A DNA stretch of 6,140 nt, taken from positions 1-6,140 of the forward strand of contig CAMNHG010000081.1 in assembly GCA_946539105.1 (NCBI GenBank), in the 5' to 3' direction. This DNA is from an uncultured Clostridia bacterium (GTDB taxonomy: Bacteria > Bacillota > Clostridia > Oscillospirales > Acutalibacteraceae). Below are positions 4,911 to 6,140 of the stretch, piece after piece; positions within the stretch are counted from its first letter, which is position 1, and each line of letters begins with the position of its first letter. The notes under the pieces are model-generated. The model did not search any database. It was not told where the DNA came from and saw only the letters and a list, made by a program, of their open reading frames with translations. The position numbers and the translations under genes were made by a program.

Positions 4911-6140
4911 TACTTAGCTTTTCCTTTATATACAAATGAAGTCCCTTTACGCTGTTTAAGCTGCTGTCACCTTCCGGGAAGGGTATTTTGTACTCGTCGC
5001 GTAGCTGAGAGATTATCGCGAGATAATCAAGGCTTGTGCCGCCCTCGTCAAGGAAGAAGTCTGCGGTATAGCCGATTTCGCTCTCGGGCTTGCCCAGCGC
5101 GACGGCGAACATCCGCGCAATATTGCGCGAGATTTCATCGTCCTCTTTAAGCTCTTCGCTTTCATCGGGTCTGACCTCGTGCAGGGTTTTCGCCTTGTAC
5201 TCGTTTGAGATTCTTACGCGGTTGAGCTTAAATTCATCGCCCTTCAAAAGGCCTTCGTCGGTAAAGAACAGCCTTTGGATCTGCCCGGCAAGGTGCAAAT
5301 CCGCAAGCCTTTGGCGCGTATCCGACTTTATCTGCTCCAGCCTTTCGGCTGAGATATATTTATTTACCGAGACAATCAGCGTGGGCACAGTCCTGCTGTC
5401 CTCTTCCGCGCCGATAAGGCACACTCCCCTTACGCCCGGGCAAATCAGCTTTTGCTCAATCAGATTCGGGTTTAGGTTTTCGCCGTTCGGCGCGATAATC
5501 AAATCGTCGCGCCTGCCTAAAATGCGGTAGCACCTGCCGTCAAACTCAGCTAAATCACGGGTGTTAAACCAGCCGTCGTTCGGCTTTTTCTCACCGTTTT
5601 CTATGATGTAACGCGCCATAGCCCTGCCCTTAACAAGCAGCTCGCCGCTGTCGTTTATCTTATACTCGATGCCGTCCATCGGAAGCCCCACGGAGCAGGA
5701 ATTTAGCAGCTTTTTACTTCCGCTTAGCTCCAGCGAGGTAATGCCGATTTCGGTCATACCGTAGCCGTCCGCAAGCCGGTAGCCGATGGCGTTGAAAAAT
5801 TCCATAATTTCGGGCTTTATGTAGCTTCCGCCGGTAATCATAAACCTGACACTCTCGCCGAACATATTTTCACGGACTTCCTTAAACGCGAGCTGCGAAA
5901 ACTTTTCGCCCAGCAGCGGAGCGTCGCCGATTTTGCGGCTGAGCCTCATACCCTTTTCAAACTTTTTATATGTGTCCTCGCCGCGCTCCTTAATGGTTCT
6001 TACCGCCTGCTCATATACCTTCTCCCAGAACAGCGGAACGGCAAAAACGTGGGTAACCTTGTGGCGTTTTATTGTGTTTGTAATTGTGCTCGGCTGCATA
6101 TCGTTCAGGCGCACAAAGGTGCGCGAGAAAAACGCGAACC
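4900..6140 (-). CDS. AMP-forming acyl ligase fused to a C-terminal carrier (ACP/PCP) domain, N-terminus cut by window edge
   Basis: The 412 visible residues are the C-terminal part of an ANL-family adenylating enzyme plus a carrier domain. The frame stays open to the window edge (FAFFSRTF precedes the GTG at 6114), so that GTG is not the start and the ATP P-loop lies outside. Visible numbering: VFAVPLFWEKVYEQ (31-44), typical of long-chain acyl-CoA synthetases; ADGYGMTE (123-130); GWFNTRDL (189-196), where the usual TGD is TRD with Asp195 kept; LGRRDDLIIAPNGENLNP (207-224); and KGDEFKLNR (299-307) with a candidate A10 lysine at 304. The carrier domain spans about 334-412 (genomic 5139-4903), with DEGGTSLDYL carrying phosphopantetheine Ser369 (codon 5034-5032). 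The layout suggests an acid adenylated and loaded onto its own carrier in cis, then used by the acyltransferases downstream. Substrate unknown. Confidence 0.9.
   Translation of the reverse strand, partial: FAFFSRTFVRLNDMQPSTITNTIKRHKVTHVFAVPLFWEKVYEQAVRTIKERGEDTYKKFEKGMRLSRKIGDAPLLGEKFSQLAFKEVRENMFGESVRFMITGGSYIKPEIMEFFNAIGYRLADGYGMTEIGITSLELSGSKKLLNSCSVGLPMDGIEYKINDSGELLVKGRAMARYIIENGEKKPNDGWFNTRDLAEFDGRCYRILGRRDDLIIAPNGENLNPNLIEQKLICPGVRGVCLIGAEEDSRTVPTLIVSVNKYISAERLEQIKSDTRQRLADLHLAGQIQRLFFTDEGLLKGDEFKLNRVRISNEYKAKTLHEVRPDESEELKEDDEISRNIARMFAVALGKPESEIGYTADFFLDEGGTSLDYLAIISQLRDEYKIPFPEGDSSLNSVKGLHLYIKEKLSNAD

Larger units (their letters stand above)
1..6140 (-). other. Probable single lipid-related operon
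   Basis: Eight consecutive genes share one strand. From upstream to downstream the junctions are: overlap 11 nt, overlap about 23 nt, gap 12 nt, overlap 7 nt, overlap 1 nt (TGATG), gap 11 nt, gap 12 nt. None of the gaps has room for a promoter or a hairpin terminator, so cotranscription is very likely. The promoter lies beyond 6140 and the terminator beyond position 1. The encoded families (two acyl ligases, two carriers, two LPLAT acyltransferases, LRAT-fold protein, hydrolase, DegV) converge on acyl-chain activation and transfer. Membership of the last two genes is somewhat less certain because they are spaced rather than overlapped. Confidence 0.75.

Noticed and set aside
4900..6114. GTG at 6114 as the start of the ligase-carrier gene
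   Set aside because: The frame is open upstream to the window edge and reads FAFFSRTF, which fits the internal helix of an ANL ligase. A start here would remove the ATP P-loop, so the gene is cut by the window instead.

Overview
The window is a compact bacterial region in which every supportable gene lies on the minus strand, so transcription runs from high to low coordinates. Clear AAGGAG Shine-Dalgarno sites, roughly half G+C (eyeballed, not computed), gene-end overlaps of 1 to about 23 nt and the protein families suggest a Firmicute, probably an anaerobic Clostridia-type organism (Oscillospiraceae/Lachnospiraceae-like). That placement is inference, because no taxonomic marker gene is present.

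In transcription order the layout is: (1) the C-terminal part of an AMP-forming acyl ligase fused to a carrier domain (5' part off the window, 6140-4900); (2) and (3) two tandem PlsC/LPLAT-type acyltransferases (4910-4269 and 4291-3644); (4) a complete stand-alone AMP-forming acyl-CoA/acyl-ACP synthetase-like ligase (3631-2117); (5) a free acyl carrier protein (2123-1869); (6) a small LRAT/NlpC-P60-fold protein (1869-1435); (7) a membrane-anchored alpha/beta hydrolase (1423-494); (8) the N-terminal 160 residues of a DegV/FakB-family fatty-acid-binding protein (481-1, running off the window). No gap between genes exceeds 12 nt, no internal promoter or terminator is visible, and several stop and start codons overlap. 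The set looks like one operon.

The gene content has a consistent lipid theme. Two ligases can activate carboxylic acids as acyl-adenylates, and two carrier proteins (one fused, one free) can hold the acyl chain as a thioester. Two HX4D acyltransferases can move it to a glycerol- or lysophospholipid-like acceptor, and their motif III reads FP[E/Q]GRI, as in the acyltransferase half of E. coli Aas. The LRAT-fold protein, the hydrolase and the DegV protein could act in acyl transfer, deacylation and fatty-acid binding. I infer an acyl-activation and lipid-remodelling or specialised-lipid pathway, resembling a split and expanded Aas system. The substrate, acceptor and product cannot be read from the sequence. 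No RNA genes, mobile elements, CRISPR arrays or significant DNA repeats were recognised, and no gene-free stretch exceeds 12 nt.
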